DNA from: Bdellovibrionota bacterium
GTDB lineage: Bacteria > Bdellovibrionota_C > UBA2361 > JAFLCA01
NCBI GenBank assembly: GCA_030584005.1
Contig: CP129486.1
Span: forward strand, 1,677,556 to 1,741,555
Reading direction: 5' to 3'
DNA length: 64,000 nucleotides
Of the stretch, positions 1 through 9,217 are shown piece by piece. The position numbers were made by a program, and so were the translations under genes. The notes under the pieces are model-generated. The model saw only the letters and a list, made by a program, of their open reading frames with translations. It was not told the origin of the DNA and searched no databases. Within the stretch, counting starts at the first letter, position 1; each line of letters opens with the position of its first letter.

Positions 1-1228
1 TCACCAGCGCTTTGAGATCTCGACGCGACATGCGGGCGACGAGGGCGCGTAGCTCATGCTTCGCTGAATCGAGGGGTAGTCCTTCCATGCTGCCGCTCGT
101 ATCCAGAACTATGGCCAAGGCCGCCGGCCGCCTCAGGTCAGGCCAGCTCTTCACGAGCTCTGCGACTACCTCTCCAGAGACCGGGGGCAGGTTCTTGGCG
201 GGAAGGGAGAATCGCACGCCGGAGTTTTCCGTAGGAAGTTCAACCTTATCCGATACGCTTGGTCGATAGCCAAGCTTGGCGGCGGCTTGCTGGGACTCCT
301 GTTGCTGGAGGAAGCTCACAAACAGCTGCATAGCGGCACGATGCGCTGGGGTGACCCAATCGGCTGCCGAGGTGCATAGCTGATAATCGTCCCAGTACGA
401 TCCCTCCAACGGGTACAGTGCGAGTAGGCGAGTTTGCGGGCTGGTTTGAGACCCATTAAAGAGCAGCAGCTGCTGCTCTGTGGTCACTGCAAAGCGCACT
501 CTTAGCGGCTCAGGTTGGGCGACACGATTCAGCAGCACGCTCTCGCTTACACTGTAGTCAGAAACGAGGCTTTCATGCCGTGCCAGCATGGTGCGGGTGT
601 GCTCGGAGTTAAGCCAATTCACGTTGACGGTTTTTTCCTCCGCCGGGACGGAGAAATAGGCGATCTGAATCAGGGCGCTCAAGCCGGTGGTCGAGAGTCG
701 CGGCGTAGCGTGGCTAAACGAGACGCGTGCTGCGGCGGCTCCTTCTTCTCCCCGAAAGTGGAGCTCTCGCTGAATCAGCTCATTCCAGCTGAACTCCTGA
801 CCTGAAGAGTGGAACGTTTCGATTGTCGACGGGTGTACCGCGACGACAAGTGGTGTCGAAAACAGCGGGACGCACTCTCGTTGCGGAGCACCGAGGTTCT
901 TGATCGATGAGTTGACGAAATTAACCAGTGAAGTAGAGGGAGCAAGCCAGCCCTCTGATTTTATCTCGCCTCGCGCCAGCAGTTCGGCGGCGATTGAGCC
1001 AAGTTCACTTACAAAATCGAGTTTTACCTTGGTTCCATCGATCAGTTTGGGCTCAGTGAGGTAGAAACTTTCCCGGCGCGAGCTCAAAAATGATCGCAGC
1101 TCCGGGCCATGCACAATGCGCAAGGTGACTGAGGGATCCGGCTTGGGTGGCGGCTCTTTTTCCTGTCGCGTGCAGCCCCCTGCGATACTGAGGCAGAGAA
1201 CTAGGGCTAGGAGCAGGAGTAATCTCAT
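1..1228 (-). CDS. Solute-binding / von Willebrand factor A lipoprotein (3'-truncated by window)
   Basis: The reading frame runs off the left edge, so the C-terminus is missing; about 409 codons are visible. A hydrophobic leader ends at a Cys near residue 19 (context IAGGC), read as a weak lipobox. Residues about 30-330 look like a periplasmic solute-binding fold, and the visible end enters a von Willebrand factor A domain with the MIDAS signature DTSGSMEG. SBP-VWA fusions are known as exported proteins, but their ligand cannot be predicted here. The ATG overlaps the lpxD stop in an ATGA, so the two genes are probably translationally coupled. The domain assignment is family knowledge; a role in envelope biology is inference from the lpxD coupling. 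Confidence 0.75.
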   Translation of the reverse strand, partial: MRLLLLLALVLCLSIAGGCTRQEKEPPPKPDPSVTLRIVHGPELRSFLSSRRESFYLTEPKLIDGTKVKLDFVSELGSIAAELLARGEIKSEGWLAPSTSLVNFVNSSIKNLGAPQRECVPLFSTPLVVAVHPSTIETFHSSGQEFSWNELIQRELHFRGEEGAAAARVSFSHATPRLSTTGLSALIQIAYFSVPAEEKTVNVNWLNSEHTRTMLARHESLVSDYSVSESVLLNRVAQPEPLRVRFAVTTEQQLLLFNGSQTSPQTRLLALYPLEGSYWDDYQLCTSAADWVTPAHRAAMQLFVSFLQQQESQQAAAKLGYRPSVSDKVELPTENSGVRFSLPAKNLPPVSGEVVAELVKSWPDLRRPAALAIVLDTSGSMEGLPLDSAKHELRALVARMSRRDLKALV

Positions 1229-2235
1229 TTCAGATCCTTCAATAAAGCGGGCAGTCGTCGCAGTGCCACCACCATCCGACGAAAGGTCATCGCTGGCTGT
1301 GCAGGAAATCCTAGATAATCTCCTCGTTCCCGCAAGTCGGAAACTGCGCCTGCTTGTGCGCCAAGCCGCACTCCGTCGCCGATAGTGAGGTGATCCGCCA
1401 CGCCTGATTGGCCACCGAGCACGGCGCCATTCCCGATAGTGCTGCTGCCAGCCACGCCGGATTGGCCGCATAAAATGGCGTGGGATCCGATTCTGACGTT
1501 ATGTCCCACCTGGACGAGGTTATCGAGCTTTGCCCCCTGGGCGATTGCAGTGCTTCCTAGTGTTCCCCTATCGATGCAGCTATTCGCACCCACATCTACG
1601 TTGGCATCAAGCACAACATTGCCGACCTGTGGAATGGCGACCAAACCGAGCTGTGGATCAAGCACATACCCGAAGCCATCGGCACCGATCACGGCCCCCG
1701 GCTGTACGGTATTGTGTGGACCGATCCGGCACCCCTCCCGGACTACAACCCCGGCATGCAGGATGCTGCCGCGGCCAACGACTGTCTTTGCATACAATAC
1801 CACATGCGGATGGATGGTGACCTCATCTTCAATCTGCACATCGGAACCTACCACGCTGAATGGGCCGATACTTACATTTTTGCCGATGCGGGCCGTCGGG
1901 TCGACTGAGGCCAGGGGGTGGATACCTTGTGCGGGCGACGCAGGGGGATGGAAGAGGTCAAGTATCGAACGCAGCGACAGCAGCGGATTCTCCACGACCA
2001 GTAAGGGCACAGGCGATGAAGCCGGGACACACTTCTTGCTTACCATTAGAGCTGACGCTGTGAGGGTGTCAGCAACCGACTGGGCAATCGATTGCTTCTC
2101 TTCGCGTAAAAAGGCCAAAAAGCCGGGTTCCTGCTGGTCTAGGGGGCAGACACCATGGATGCTGGTACTGCCATCACCACGTATCGAACCATGGACGCGT
2201 TTGGCAAGTTCTGAGAGTGGTACAGGGTGAGTCAT
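1225..2235 (-). CDS. lpxD: UDP-3-O-(3-hydroxyacyl)glucosamine N-acyltransferase LpxD
   Basis: LpxD transfers the second 3-hydroxyacyl chain from acyl-ACP to UDP-3-O-acylglucosamine in lipid A synthesis. The protein has the short N-terminal uridine-binding domain (LSELAKRVHG, then GVCPLDQQEPGFLAFL) followed by a long left-handed beta-helix of hexapeptide repeats. VQVGHNVRIGSHAILCGQSG carries the region of the catalytic His, and a C-terminal helical segment follows. I chose the internal ATG giving MTHPVPLSELAKR (336 aa), because the 25 upstream codons have no family counterpart and E. coli LpxD is 341 aa. No other lpx, fabZ or bamA gene is adjacent, which is unusual. It ends in a 4-bp overlap with the downstream lipoprotein gene. 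Confidence 0.95.
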   Translation of the reverse strand: MTHPVPLSELAKRVHGSIRGDGSTSIHGVCPLDQQEPGFLAFLREEKQSIAQSVADTLTASALMVSKKCVPASSPVPLLVVENPLLSLRSILDLFHPPASPAQGIHPLASVDPTARIGKNVSIGPFSVVGSDVQIEDEVTIHPHVVLYAKTVVGRGSILHAGVVVREGCRIGPHNTVQPGAVIGADGFGYVLDPQLGLVAIPQVGNVVLDANVDVGANSCIDRGTLGSTAIAQGAKLDNLVQVGHNVRIGSHAILCGQSGVAGSSTIGNGAVLGGQSGVADHLTIGDGVRLGAQAGAVSDLRERGDYLGFPAQPAMTFRRMVVALRRLPALLKDLK

Positions 2236-2404
2236 AGGGCACGAATGGGATGCACAGTGCGACAAAGTATAGCGGGTTGTAGCGTAATTGGATAATGGGG
2301 GTGTACGCAAATGAGGGAGACCAAGCGCCTCGCCTCAGTGCTGTCTGAAGCTTGAATCAAGGTAGTCGAGTGGTGCCGATGGGTTGTGACGGCAGGCCAA
2401 GGGC

Positions 2405-2435
2405 AAAAAAATGGCGTCCAGGATCACTGGACGCC
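2405..2435 (-). terminator. Rho-independent terminator of the minus-strand HDOD-like gene
   Basis: A perfect 9-bp stem (GGCGTCCAG / CTGGACGCC) with a 5-nt loop is followed, on the minus strand, by seven consecutive U residues. It lies about 260 bp beyond the end of the HDOD-like gene and before lpxD, so it should insulate lpxD from that transcription unit. The rest of the 2236-2693 gap shows no convincing gene. Confidence 0.8.
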
Positions 2436-2693
2436 CCAGGTTTGCGTTACAACTACCGTCATTGGACCCGTCGGGAAGCTCGGCTTTCTGGGGAGGGGGG
2501 CCCAGCTGCACAGCAGCCGCAACACTTCTTTCATTTTCCGGTAGAGCTGGAGCGGTGTCAATAAAACATTGTTACGAATCCGAATATCTCTCAGCGGATA
2601 GCGAAGTTTTCCTACGCCTGCTGGGAGCGAGTTACTGAATTCCCGTAGTAGAACCACCATCCTGAGGGGCAGAGCGGCGAAGAGGAAGTACCG

Positions 2694-3656
2694 CTAAAAG
2701 ACGCGATCGGCTGGCGAGGGGTGCGCCGTGATCCACTCCATCGTTTCTTCATAGCTTGGAAAGGGTAGATGCCAGGTCCAAGAAGAACCCTTTGATCGGA
2801 CGCGTGATATCTCGGCGTGGAGGGATTCAAGTTGCTGATTACGGGCATTCTGTTCGCGGGGAGGGGTAATCTCAGGAAAGAGGGATCGAGCGGCTACCTC
2901 GGCAGGATAATTGCGACCAAGGTGCAATGCGTCGATCCACAGAAACGCGCCGCGCAAATAGGTCAGCTGGGGGGTTACCTCGATATGCATGTTATGCAGA
3001 TTCCCAGCGGCGAGTACGAGCGACATGGCGACGTCGGCTCCGAATCCCAACTCCTGTAGACCGAACGCACCGACCTGGTAGGATTCGCATCCGTACCGAT
3101 CGATCTGAAGCGCAGGGTCATTGGGTTTGTTGGGTGCAAAGCAGGCTTTATGATAGTCCTTGTTATAGGCCATCATAATGATTTGCCCCAAGTAACGACC
3201 GAATCCCAAGACGGTACCCAGCTCCGATCCTAGCGATACAACTTTCGTTCCAAAGATGCTTCCTATCTCGGTCGAATTCATCGTTTCCTGGAGGAGCGAT
3301 CTCCAGTGTGTACCGATATCGGAGCGAAACAAGCACTGCACCGTATAACTGATACTAAGGACGATTCCGCTCAGTCGAATGCCGAGACGCGTGATCGATT
3401 CCTCGAGCAGTTCGCGGCTTGCCGGACCTTGGGAGGGGTGAATGCCTGCGACCTTGAGTAGGACATTGGGATTGGTTCCAGAGAAGCTTAAAATTCTGAG
3501 CATCTCGTGAAGATCGTAACCTCCCGTCCACGCCCCTCTCAACAAACGTGACAGGTTTGAGTGCACCGGGAGAGACTTATTGCAAATCGCACGGGCACGC
3601 TTCCACGAAGGATCCTTGAGGGCTGAATCATCGAACGATGTGGAGGGTGACGTCAT
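2694..3656 (-). CDS. Degenerate HDOD-domain-like protein
   Basis: Cytoplasmic protein of 320 aa with no signal peptide or membrane span. Residues about 28-170 follow the pattern of HDOD domains: an LPVHSNLSRLL start, a segment resembling the LGxxxLxxLVLS helix (LGIRLSGIVLSIS), and GFGRYLGQII in place of the usual LLHDIGRLVL. The HD metal ligands are not visible, as is normal for HDOD proteins, which generally act as signalling adaptors. The C-terminal half, with many Tyr and Cys residues, is unassigned. The gene diverges from the subtilase gene and ends before a clear terminator. The assignment rests on pattern matching only. No Shine-Dalgarno sequence is obvious, so the start is uncertain. 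Confidence 0.5.
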   Translation of the reverse strand: MTSPSTSFDDSALKDPSWKRARAICNKSLPVHSNLSRLLRGAWTGGYDLHEMLRILSFSGTNPNVLLKVAGIHPSQGPASRELLEESITRLGIRLSGIVLSISYTVQCLFRSDIGTHWRSLLQETMNSTEIGSIFGTKVVSLGSELGTVLGFGRYLGQIIMMAYNKDYHKACFAPNKPNDPALQIDRYGCESYQVGAFGLQELGFGADVAMSLVLAAGNLHNMHIEVTPQLTYLRGAFLWIDALHLGRNYPAEVAARSLFPEITPPREQNARNQQLESLHAEISRVRSKGSSWTWHLPFPSYEETMEWITAHPSPADRVF

Positions 3657-4069
3657 TGTAGGGTGCGTGCTTCAGATAGCTCTGTTTGATCCGTTACTCA
3701 TCTACTCTGGGTATTACACCGGTGCCAGAACAGCTACCCGCTCTATACCATGCACCGTCCTACCTCGAATACGGGTGAAATACGTAGTCTCGGTGACGAA
3801 ACTCCCCGCCTTAACGGGATTCCTCCTGTGGAGAGACCACAAGCCCGTATCAATGCGGCGCATCTTTACGAAGGTGCTGCGCCACACAGGAGCAGCCATT
3901 GAGAACGGAGCCGCATCTCATGTCAGCTGCGCATTCCCACCACATTGTCGGTCAGTTTTAGGAACATTCGGAGGAAATGAGGCACGGCGGCGCATGGGAA
4001 AATTCGAACTGCAATCTCAACCTGTCATTGTGATTCGACGACCCTAACAGGTATGGCCAGTGAGCAATC
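3657..4069. other. Divergent intergenic region between HDOD-like and subtilase genes
   Basis: This stretch of about 410 bp separates two divergent genes and should hold both promoters. I see no convincing -35/-10 pair, RNA gene or repeat in it. The open frames crossing it have no recognisable features. Confidence 0.4.
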
Positions 4070-6058
4070 ATGAACGGAGCGGCTGCAGTGCGAATCGGTA
4101 GGTTCTATCGGGATAAGAGCGTATGGGCAGGGTTGCTGTCGCTCCTGCTTGTTTGCTGTACGGAACAGTTCGTTTCGGCAGAGCAACGACGCATTATAAG
4201 TGATGAGGCGATTGTAAGTATCGAGACAACTCGTGCACAGCGTCGTAGTGTGCTGGAGCAACTCCTGAATGGATTCGCAAACGATGCCTTCGAGGCAGAG
4301 AAGCTCTCGCCATTTGCGTTCCGAGTGAAGAACCGGAACAAGGCGTATCGTCGTGCTTCCTACAGTGCCCCGGAGATCCACGCAGATGATGCTGCGACAA
4401 TCTCCTACCGTCGTAGCTACCTCGCCTGCAATTCACCGCGGGTGAAGCGTTATCTGAGGCGATGCGGCGGTCGCTGTGCCTGTTCACCAAACTATATTGT
4501 CACAGCGGATGTTGAACCAAATGATCCCTATTTCTTCAATACATGGGGGCTGCACAATAGTGGGGACGTGGACATCAACGCACCGGCAGCTTGGGACATC
4601 ACCACGGGCAGTCGGGCGGTTGCGGTGGGGGTGATCGACACCGGGATCCTCACCTCGCATCCTGACTTGAGCGCCAATATATGGACGAATCCAGACGAGA
4701 TTCCCGAAAACGGACTTGATGACGATGGCAACGGGTATATCGATGACATACATGGAATAAACGCCATCACCAACTCGGGACTGCTGATCGATGATCATGG
4801 TCACGGCACCCATGTCGCAGGAACAATAGGCGCAGAGGGAGATAATGGGCGCGGTCTCCCGGGAGTAAGCTGGGCAGTGACTCTTATTGGCGCCAAGTTT
4901 CTCAGCGCCAACGGATCCGGGAGTACGGCGAATGCCGTGAAGTGTGTTGATTATCTTACGGCCCTCAAACTCCTCAAGGGTATCGATATCGTTGCGTCGA
5001 ATAATTCCTGGGGCGGAGGGGGCTATTCAATAGCATTGCATCAAGCTATCCAAAGAGCTCATGCCGCAGGGATACTTTTTGTTGCTGCAGCGGGCAACAA
5101 CGGGCGGGACAACGACGCTATACCCCGCTATCCGACGGGGTATGATGTGGATAATATTATCTCAGTGGCCTCATTGCAGAAGGCAGGTACTCTCTCGTCC
5201 TTCTCGAACTACGGAGCAACCAGCGTTGATATCGCCGCTCCCGGAAGTGCGATTGTGAGCAGCTATCTCAACAATAACTACGCATCATTATCCGGTACTT
5301 CGATGGCGGCCCCTCATGTGAGCGGTCTTCTGGCGCTCATGCGAAGCGTAGATGGGGTAAGCACCCATACGGAACTTCGCAATCGATTGTTCATGACGGT
5401 GCGGACACTCGATGCATTGGCCGGTAAAGTGAGCACCGGTGGAGTAGCCGATGCTCATGCGGCGCTGCTCTCTATTGTCGGCACCCCCACGGCGACACCT
5501 ACAGCGACATCAACGCATACCCCGACACCCGCACCAACTGAGGTACCCGTGATGGTGACTCCAGAGCCGACAGAGCCGGTGGTGCCCTCGCCATCTCCTA
5601 CTCCCGAGTCGACCTATACTCCCTACCTTCCAAGCACTCCGACAGCTCCTCCGGTTGCGACCGACACTCCGAATTATCCGTTTGAGCTTCAGGTAAGGGC
5701 AGTCAACGGTAGGGAAATGGTGGTGCCTCGGCAGATCGCCTCTATAGCGGCAAGCGTTCCAGTGGGTCGAGCGACAAAACTTGTGGCTGCACTGGGTGGC
5801 AGACTGTGTGTCTTGCGCCCGTTGGATCATGGCCAACAAGATCTGCAGTTGAGGATCCCCGCTGAGCTTCGACATTTTCGGAGGATGGACTGGGCGATTA
5901 TCGAAGAGTATCAAGTGATGGCGAGTGTGCGCACCCGGGTGGCAGGATATCGACCGCTTAGGGATAAGGAGGATGCGGCCGTCGCAGCCCGGAGGGCCTG
6001 TCAGGCTTTACGTACTGAGCGCAGCACCCGCAATCGTCGACACACCCGAGCGGACTAA
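4070..6058 (+). CDS. Exported subtilisin-like serine protease (S8)
   Basis: Secreted endopeptidase of 662 aa. A signal peptide (hydrophobic stretch about residues 18-37) is followed by a prodomain-like segment to about 150. The peptidase S8 domain has the triad Asp190 (GVIDTGI), His245 (DHGHGTHVAGT) and Ser411 (SGTSMAAPHVSG), with Asn343 in AAGNNG as the likely oxyanion residue. Residues about 475-545 are a Pro/Thr/Ser-rich linker, and a basic C-terminal module of about 115 aa matches nothing I recognise. The linker suggests a catalytic domain held away from a cell-surface or binding module. The gene stands alone and converges on tatC with only 7 bp between. Family assignment is secure; the substrate is unknown. 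Confidence 0.93.
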   Translation: MNGAAAVRIGRFYRDKSVWAGLLSLLLVCCTEQFVSAEQRRIISDEAIVSIETTRAQRRSVLEQLLNGFANDAFEAEKLSPFAFRVKNRNKAYRRASYSAPEIHADDAATISYRRSYLACNSPRVKRYLRRCGGRCACSPNYIVTADVEPNDPYFFNTWGLHNSGDVDINAPAAWDITTGSRAVAVGVIDTGILTSHPDLSANIWTNPDEIPENGLDDDGNGYIDDIHGINAITNSGLLIDDHGHGTHVAGTIGAEGDNGRGLPGVSWAVTLIGAKFLSANGSGSTANAVKCVDYLTALKLLKGIDIVASNNSWGGGGYSIALHQAIQRAHAAGILFVAAAGNNGRDNDAIPRYPTGYDVDNIISVASLQKAGTLSSFSNYGATSVDIAAPGSAIVSSYLNNNYASLSGTSMAAPHVSGLLALMRSVDGVSTHTELRNRLFMTVRTLDALAGKVSTGGVADAHAALLSIVGTPTATPTATSTHTPTPAPTEVPVMVTPEPTEPVVPSPSPTPESTYTPYLPSTPTAPPVATDTPNYPFELQVRAVNGREMVVPRQIASIAASVPVGRATKLVAALGGRLCVLRPLDHGQQDLQLRIPAELRHFRRMDWAIIEEYQVMASVRTRVAGYRPLRDKEDAAVAARRACQALRTERSTRNRRHTRAD

Positions 6059-6065
6059 TTCGGGA

Positions 6066-6860
6066 CTAACCGGCGGTGGTTGAAGGGGCGGCTTCGGTTG
6101 AGCCCTCCTTCTGAATTTCTCGTCGATGAGTATAACGTACCACGACGATGCTAATGCCGTAGAGAGCGATGAGCGGGCCTGCCATCAGCAACTGGCTGAT
6201 TGGATCAGGGGGGGTGAGCACGGCAGCGACGATGAAAATAATTACAACTGCATAGCGAAACGCCCTTATGAGGGATTGATGTGTAATCACCCCAAATCGT
6301 CCAAGAAGGAAGGCAAGAACAGGAAGTTCAAACGATATGCCAAAGGCCAGCAGCAGCTGCATCATAATCGAGATGTGCTCGGTCACCCGAATTTGAGGTG
6401 TTACCCCCAAGACCTCGTACTGCGAGGCGAAGAACTCGAAGGTGGGGGGCAGTATAAGCTCGTAGCAAAAGAGCAGACCAAGGGCGAATAAAAGAGTCGT
6501 TGTGAATATAAAGGGGAGAGCCATGCGCTTTTCGTGGGGCAGTAGTCCAGGGGCGACAAAGAGCCACACCTGAGTGAAGATCACCGGGAGGGCAAAGATG
6601 AGCCCCGCAAAACAAGCTACCTTGAAGCGCAAGAAAATGGCGTCTGCGGGGCCTGTACCAATTAGATCCCGGCCGCTAAAGCCCGCACTGAATGGGTCCA
6701 CCAGGAGGGAGAAGAGTGGCTCCGTGAACATGAATGCGACTGATGCACATAGCGCTGTTGCCAGAGCGGAATACAGGATGCGTGTGCGCAACTCGGTTAA
6801 ATGATCGAAGAGGCTCATCTCTGCGCTATCTGCTTGCGTCTGTCCTGATTCGTCGGCCAT
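6066..6860 (-). CDS. tatC: Sec-independent protein translocase subunit TatC
   Basis: TatC is the inner-membrane receptor that binds twin-arginine signal peptides and recruits TatA/B for export of folded proteins. The 264-aa protein begins with the typical cytosolic segment DHLTELRTRI and has six predicted transmembrane segments. The first periplasmic loop and FVAPGLLPHEKR match the family, as does the F-E pair in ISFELPVLAFL. The C-terminal tail is short, charged and Thr/Ala-rich. It lies 20 bp downstream of the tatA/B gene in one transcription unit. Confidence 0.95.
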   Translation of the reverse strand: MADESGQTQADSAEMSLFDHLTELRTRILYSALATALCASVAFMFTEPLFSLLVDPFSAGFSGRDLIGTGPADAIFLRFKVACFAGLIFALPVIFTQVWLFVAPGLLPHEKRMALPFIFTTTLLFALGLLFCYELILPPTFEFFASQYEVLGVTPQIRVTEHISIMMQLLLAFGISFELPVLAFLLGRFGVITHQSLIRAFRYAVVIIFIVAAVLTPPDPISQLLMAGPLIALYGISIVVVRYTHRREIQKEGSTEAAPSTTAG

Positions 6861-6880
6861 AAGTAATGTCGCGGAGATAG

Positions 6881-7294
6881 TTAGGGATCTGTCTTCGGTT
6901 TGACTGTGGATTCCTGTGCTGGTTGGACCTCCGAAGTCATTGGCGGGGCGGGCTCATCGGCCTGCTCTGTTGCCTTCGGCTCGCTGGGGGTGCCCGTTTG
7001 GTTAGAGGGTACGGACTGCATTCGCGATTCTTCACAGGTTCCAATTAAGTTGGGCCTTGCCAAGGATCTCACCGCATTCAAGTCGCGTTTTAGCTGCTCA
7101 AGTTCTCCGCTGCTTTCCTTTGTTGGCGCATACACGGCTTGATAGAACTCTCGTCTAAGCGCATCAGAGTTGCGGCGTAGTTCCCCGGACAGTCGTCCGA
7201 GGGTGCGCGCGAGGTCAGGGAGTTTGTCCGGTCCGAAGGCCAGCAACATGACTAAAAATATCAATACTAGTTCCCAGAGGCCAATGCCGAACAT
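6881..7294 (-). CDS. tatB: Twin-arginine translocase TatA/TatB family subunit
   Basis: Single-span Tat component of 137 aa. The N-terminal membrane helix (MFGIGLWELVLIFLVMLLAF), the FGP hinge at residues 20-22 and the amphipathic helix starting DKLPDLARTLGRL are all characteristic. A long polar Pro/Glu/Thr-rich tail follows. Length and tail favour TatB over TatA, but many lineages have one bifunctional subunit, so the symbol is tentative. It is the first gene of a two-gene operon with tatC. Confidence 0.85.
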   Translation of the reverse strand: MFGIGLWELVLIFLVMLLAFGPDKLPDLARTLGRLSGELRRNSDALRREFYQAVYAPTKESSGELEQLKRDLNAVRSLARPNLIGTCEESRMQSVPSNQTGTPSEPKATEQADEPAPPMTSEVQPAQESTVKPKTDP

Positions 7295-7394
7295 AGTGCT
7301 TCGTCGCGTGGTTAAGCTATCATTCCTGCTCTTCTAATATTGTATCGACCAAATTCTGTTACGAGAAGAGAGCTCAGCAGATTTTAACGGGAAC

Positions 7395-7545
7395 TCATTC
7401 TTTGAAGGGGCTCCTGTCCATTTCCAAAGCGCTCCAAGCTTCGCTGGGGGCCCAAGGAGCCCCGACTCCGCGTCGCTCCAAACGCCTCTCGGGGTTTGCT
7501 GCGCCATCCGTGGCGCAGCCGGAAGCTATTAAAAAAATAGCTTCT
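7395..7545. repeat. Intergenic mosaic repeat (decayed TTAAATGGGC element plus hairpin)
   Basis: The 300-bp gap between tatB and the methyltransferase contains a copy of an element also seen near 34.03 and 39.71 kb (pattern GGGCTCCTG-CCCATTT, then AGCGCTCCA-GCT, then a GGGGCCC block). Next to it is a perfect 9-bp hairpin, GAAGCTATT-A5-AATAGCTTC at 7522-7544, related to the one just after rplT. No gene is visible. Confidence 0.7.
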
Positions 7546-7592
7546 ATAGTGTCTCTAAATCACTGCGCAGCCCGAAAAATTCCCGGTGATTC

Positions 7593-8345
7593 CTAGCGAG
7601 CATTCGTACGGTCGGGGCTGGCATGGGGCTGTTTGCGCTCCAAGACGGCGAGATGTTGGTAACCGAACAGGTTGGGCAGAGTTACCGCTGCGGCCTTTCG
7701 TATGAACGCGAACCAGCGGAACGGAGCGGCGTGGCGTAACGATTCAGGCAGCAAGAGCTCAAGGGGGACTATACTGGCTGAACTGGAGAGCAGGCGAAGT
7801 TCGGGGTTGGCGTTACAGAGTTGACGGAAGTGGCGGCGGGAGAAGAAGTGGAGATGAGTGCGGTCAAGAATGCCTCTTTCTGTGTACTCGAAATAGCCGG
7901 CGAGAAGAGAGAGGCGAATGCTCCAGTGAGCGATATTTGGTACTGAGATCAACACGATGCCTTTCGGTTTTAGCAGCGGTGTCACCCGAGTAAGAAATTC
8001 AAACGGATTGGCGATGTGTTCGAGGACGTCCAGAAGGAGCACAACGTCGAATACTCCGTCGTAAGAGCCTTCTGGCTCGGAGAGGAGGGCGTCGAGGGAG
8101 GCGACCATGCGTGAGTAACAGGGAGCGCAGTGTGCCCGCGCCTGCTCATCGATCTCCACGCCGACCCGGAGCGGTACACCCCGTTGTTCAAAGTAGTGTC
8201 CGAAATAACCGGCACCGGTACCTATGTCTAGGATTGCGCTCTCTGAGCCAAGGGGGCGAGGGTCGAGAATATCGATGGCCCATGTATGGCTTGAACCGTA
8301 GAAGGGTTTGTGTTGGTACCGCGTCTGCGGTGGTTGGTCGACCAT
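7593..8345 (-). CDS. Class I SAM-dependent methyltransferase
   Basis: Cytoplasmic 250-aa protein with a Rossmann methyltransferase core. Motif I is ILDIGTGAGYFG (about residues 38-49), the acidic end of beta2 is VGVEIDE, motif IV is FDVVLLLDVLEHI, and PLLKPKGIVLISVPN follows. This is the arrangement of the Methyltransf_11/UbiG-like families that act on small molecules or glycans. The substrate cannot be told. I start at MVDQPPQTRYQHKPF; the 48 codons upstream translate the tandem GAAATTCTGGAT repeats and are unlikely to be protein. The gene is alone, next to the RAYT repeat cluster. Confidence 0.85.
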   Translation of the reverse strand: MVDQPPQTRYQHKPFYGSSHTWAIDILDPRPLGSESAILDIGTGAGYFGHYFEQRGVPLRVGVEIDEQARAHCAPCYSRMVASLDALLSEPEGSYDGVFDVVLLLDVLEHIANPFEFLTRVTPLLKPKGIVLISVPNIAHWSIRLSLLAGYFEYTERGILDRTHLHFFSRRHFRQLCNANPELRLLSSSASIVPLELLLPESLRHAAPFRWFAFIRKAAAVTLPNLFGYQHLAVLERKQPHASPDRTNAR

Positions 8346-8378
8346 ATAGGTTGGGGATTCCAGAACCGGGACAGAACC

Positions 8379-8556
8379 GGGACACCCTTTGTATCGCGAG
8401 ACCCTGCTGTTGGACAGCTCTTTATGAAATTCTGGATGAAATTCTGGATGAAATTCTGGACACCCAAGGATGAAATTCTGGACACCCAATGTCTGATTAC
8501 GCTTAAAGCCTGCTCACGCCTCTCCACTCTCCAATTCCCGGACACCCTATGTCCGG
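8379..8556 (+). repeat. GGACACCC repeat cluster, left side of the RAYT locus
   Basis: GGACACCC occurs at 8380, 8458, 8480 and 8540, with further copies at 8772 and 9247, all in the same orientation. The copy at 8540 lies in a perfect hairpin CCGGACA-CCCTA-TGTCCGG (8538-8556). Four units of the 12-mer ATGAAATTCTGG (8424-8459 in tandem, then 8470-8481) lead into two of the copies. Such motif-plus-hairpin units are the expected form of REP sequences near a RAYT gene. Confidence 0.8.
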
Positions 8557-8812
8557 CTTTCGCGTGAGGGTATTGGGATGTTGGAACGAGGCCTGCTTTA
8601 TATGATGAGAGGGATCGGTCAGTTAGGAAGTAGATTCGCCTGTAATAAGGTTATTTGCGAAATTGCGATACACCATAAAGTGTTCATATCTTTAGGTCGT
8701 TAGCTATCCTCGGAGCTGCCGCGAGTCGGATGTCGGCGTCTCACTCAGAACATGGGTTGAATCAGATATCTGGACACCCATCAATCGTGGATTGACCCGA
8801 AGGATTATCGCT

Positions 8813-9217
8813 ATGAAGGAAAAGGCCGAAGTTATTCATCATAACGCCGAGGTGTTCGGTGGTCGGGGCAAGTTAGGCAAGGCTTTCATCAGCGCGTGTG
8901 AACTCGGTGTCCTTCATGGAGGGTTACAATTTGTGGACCTCCTTGTTGATCCTGTCGAAGGCACGATCGTAGAAGTTCTACCGCCTGATCCAACGAGGAG
9001 ATTTGAGCGCTCGAGTGGGTTGCGCAGTGTTTCATATGCCCCTAAGTCGTTGTCAATGGACTTCCCACAGGCGGTTCCGGTAATTGCCCTGGTGGACCTA
9101 CGCAAAGGGATGCGTGTCGTTGACGTGAGCGCTGGAGGATGGCTGATAGGATGGGCCCTAGAATGCCTTCGTGCTGCCGCGCTCCACAGCCCAAATGTCC
9201 AGTCCCGGGCGGCATAA
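8813..9217 (+). CDS. Hypothetical protein between RAYT-associated repeats
   Basis: 134 aa, unrecognised. The start is chosen at the ATG preceded by GAAGGA at about 8 nt spacing, rather than an ATG 21 nt upstream with no ribosome site. The sequence has alternating beta-like stretches (QFVDLLVDP, IVEVLPP, VPVIALVDLRKGMRVVDVS) and no signal peptide or membrane span. It sits between GGACACCC repeats on the left of the transposase, so it may be cargo or a bystander. Coding status rests on the ribosome site and frame length only. Confidence 0.45.
   Translation: MKEKAEVIHHNAEVFGGRGKLGKAFISACELGVLHGGLQFVDLLVDPVEGTIVEVLPPDPTRRFERSSGLRSVSYAPKSLSMDFPQAVPVIALVDLRKGMRVVDVSAGGWLIGWALECLRAAALHSPNVQSRAA

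Noticed and set aside
1439..2230. Long plus-strand open frame of 263 codons
   Set aside because: It is antisense to lpxD, whose family motifs are complete.
3580..4047. Plus-strand frame of 155 codons before the subtilase
   Set aside because: Overlaps the start of the HDOD-like gene and lacks a ribosome site or any family feature.
8424..8487. Tandem ATGAAATTCTGG units looked like a possible CRISPR or minisatellite
   Set aside because: Units are 12 bp with no variable spacers and no cas genes are near; they belong to the RAYT-associated repeat cluster.
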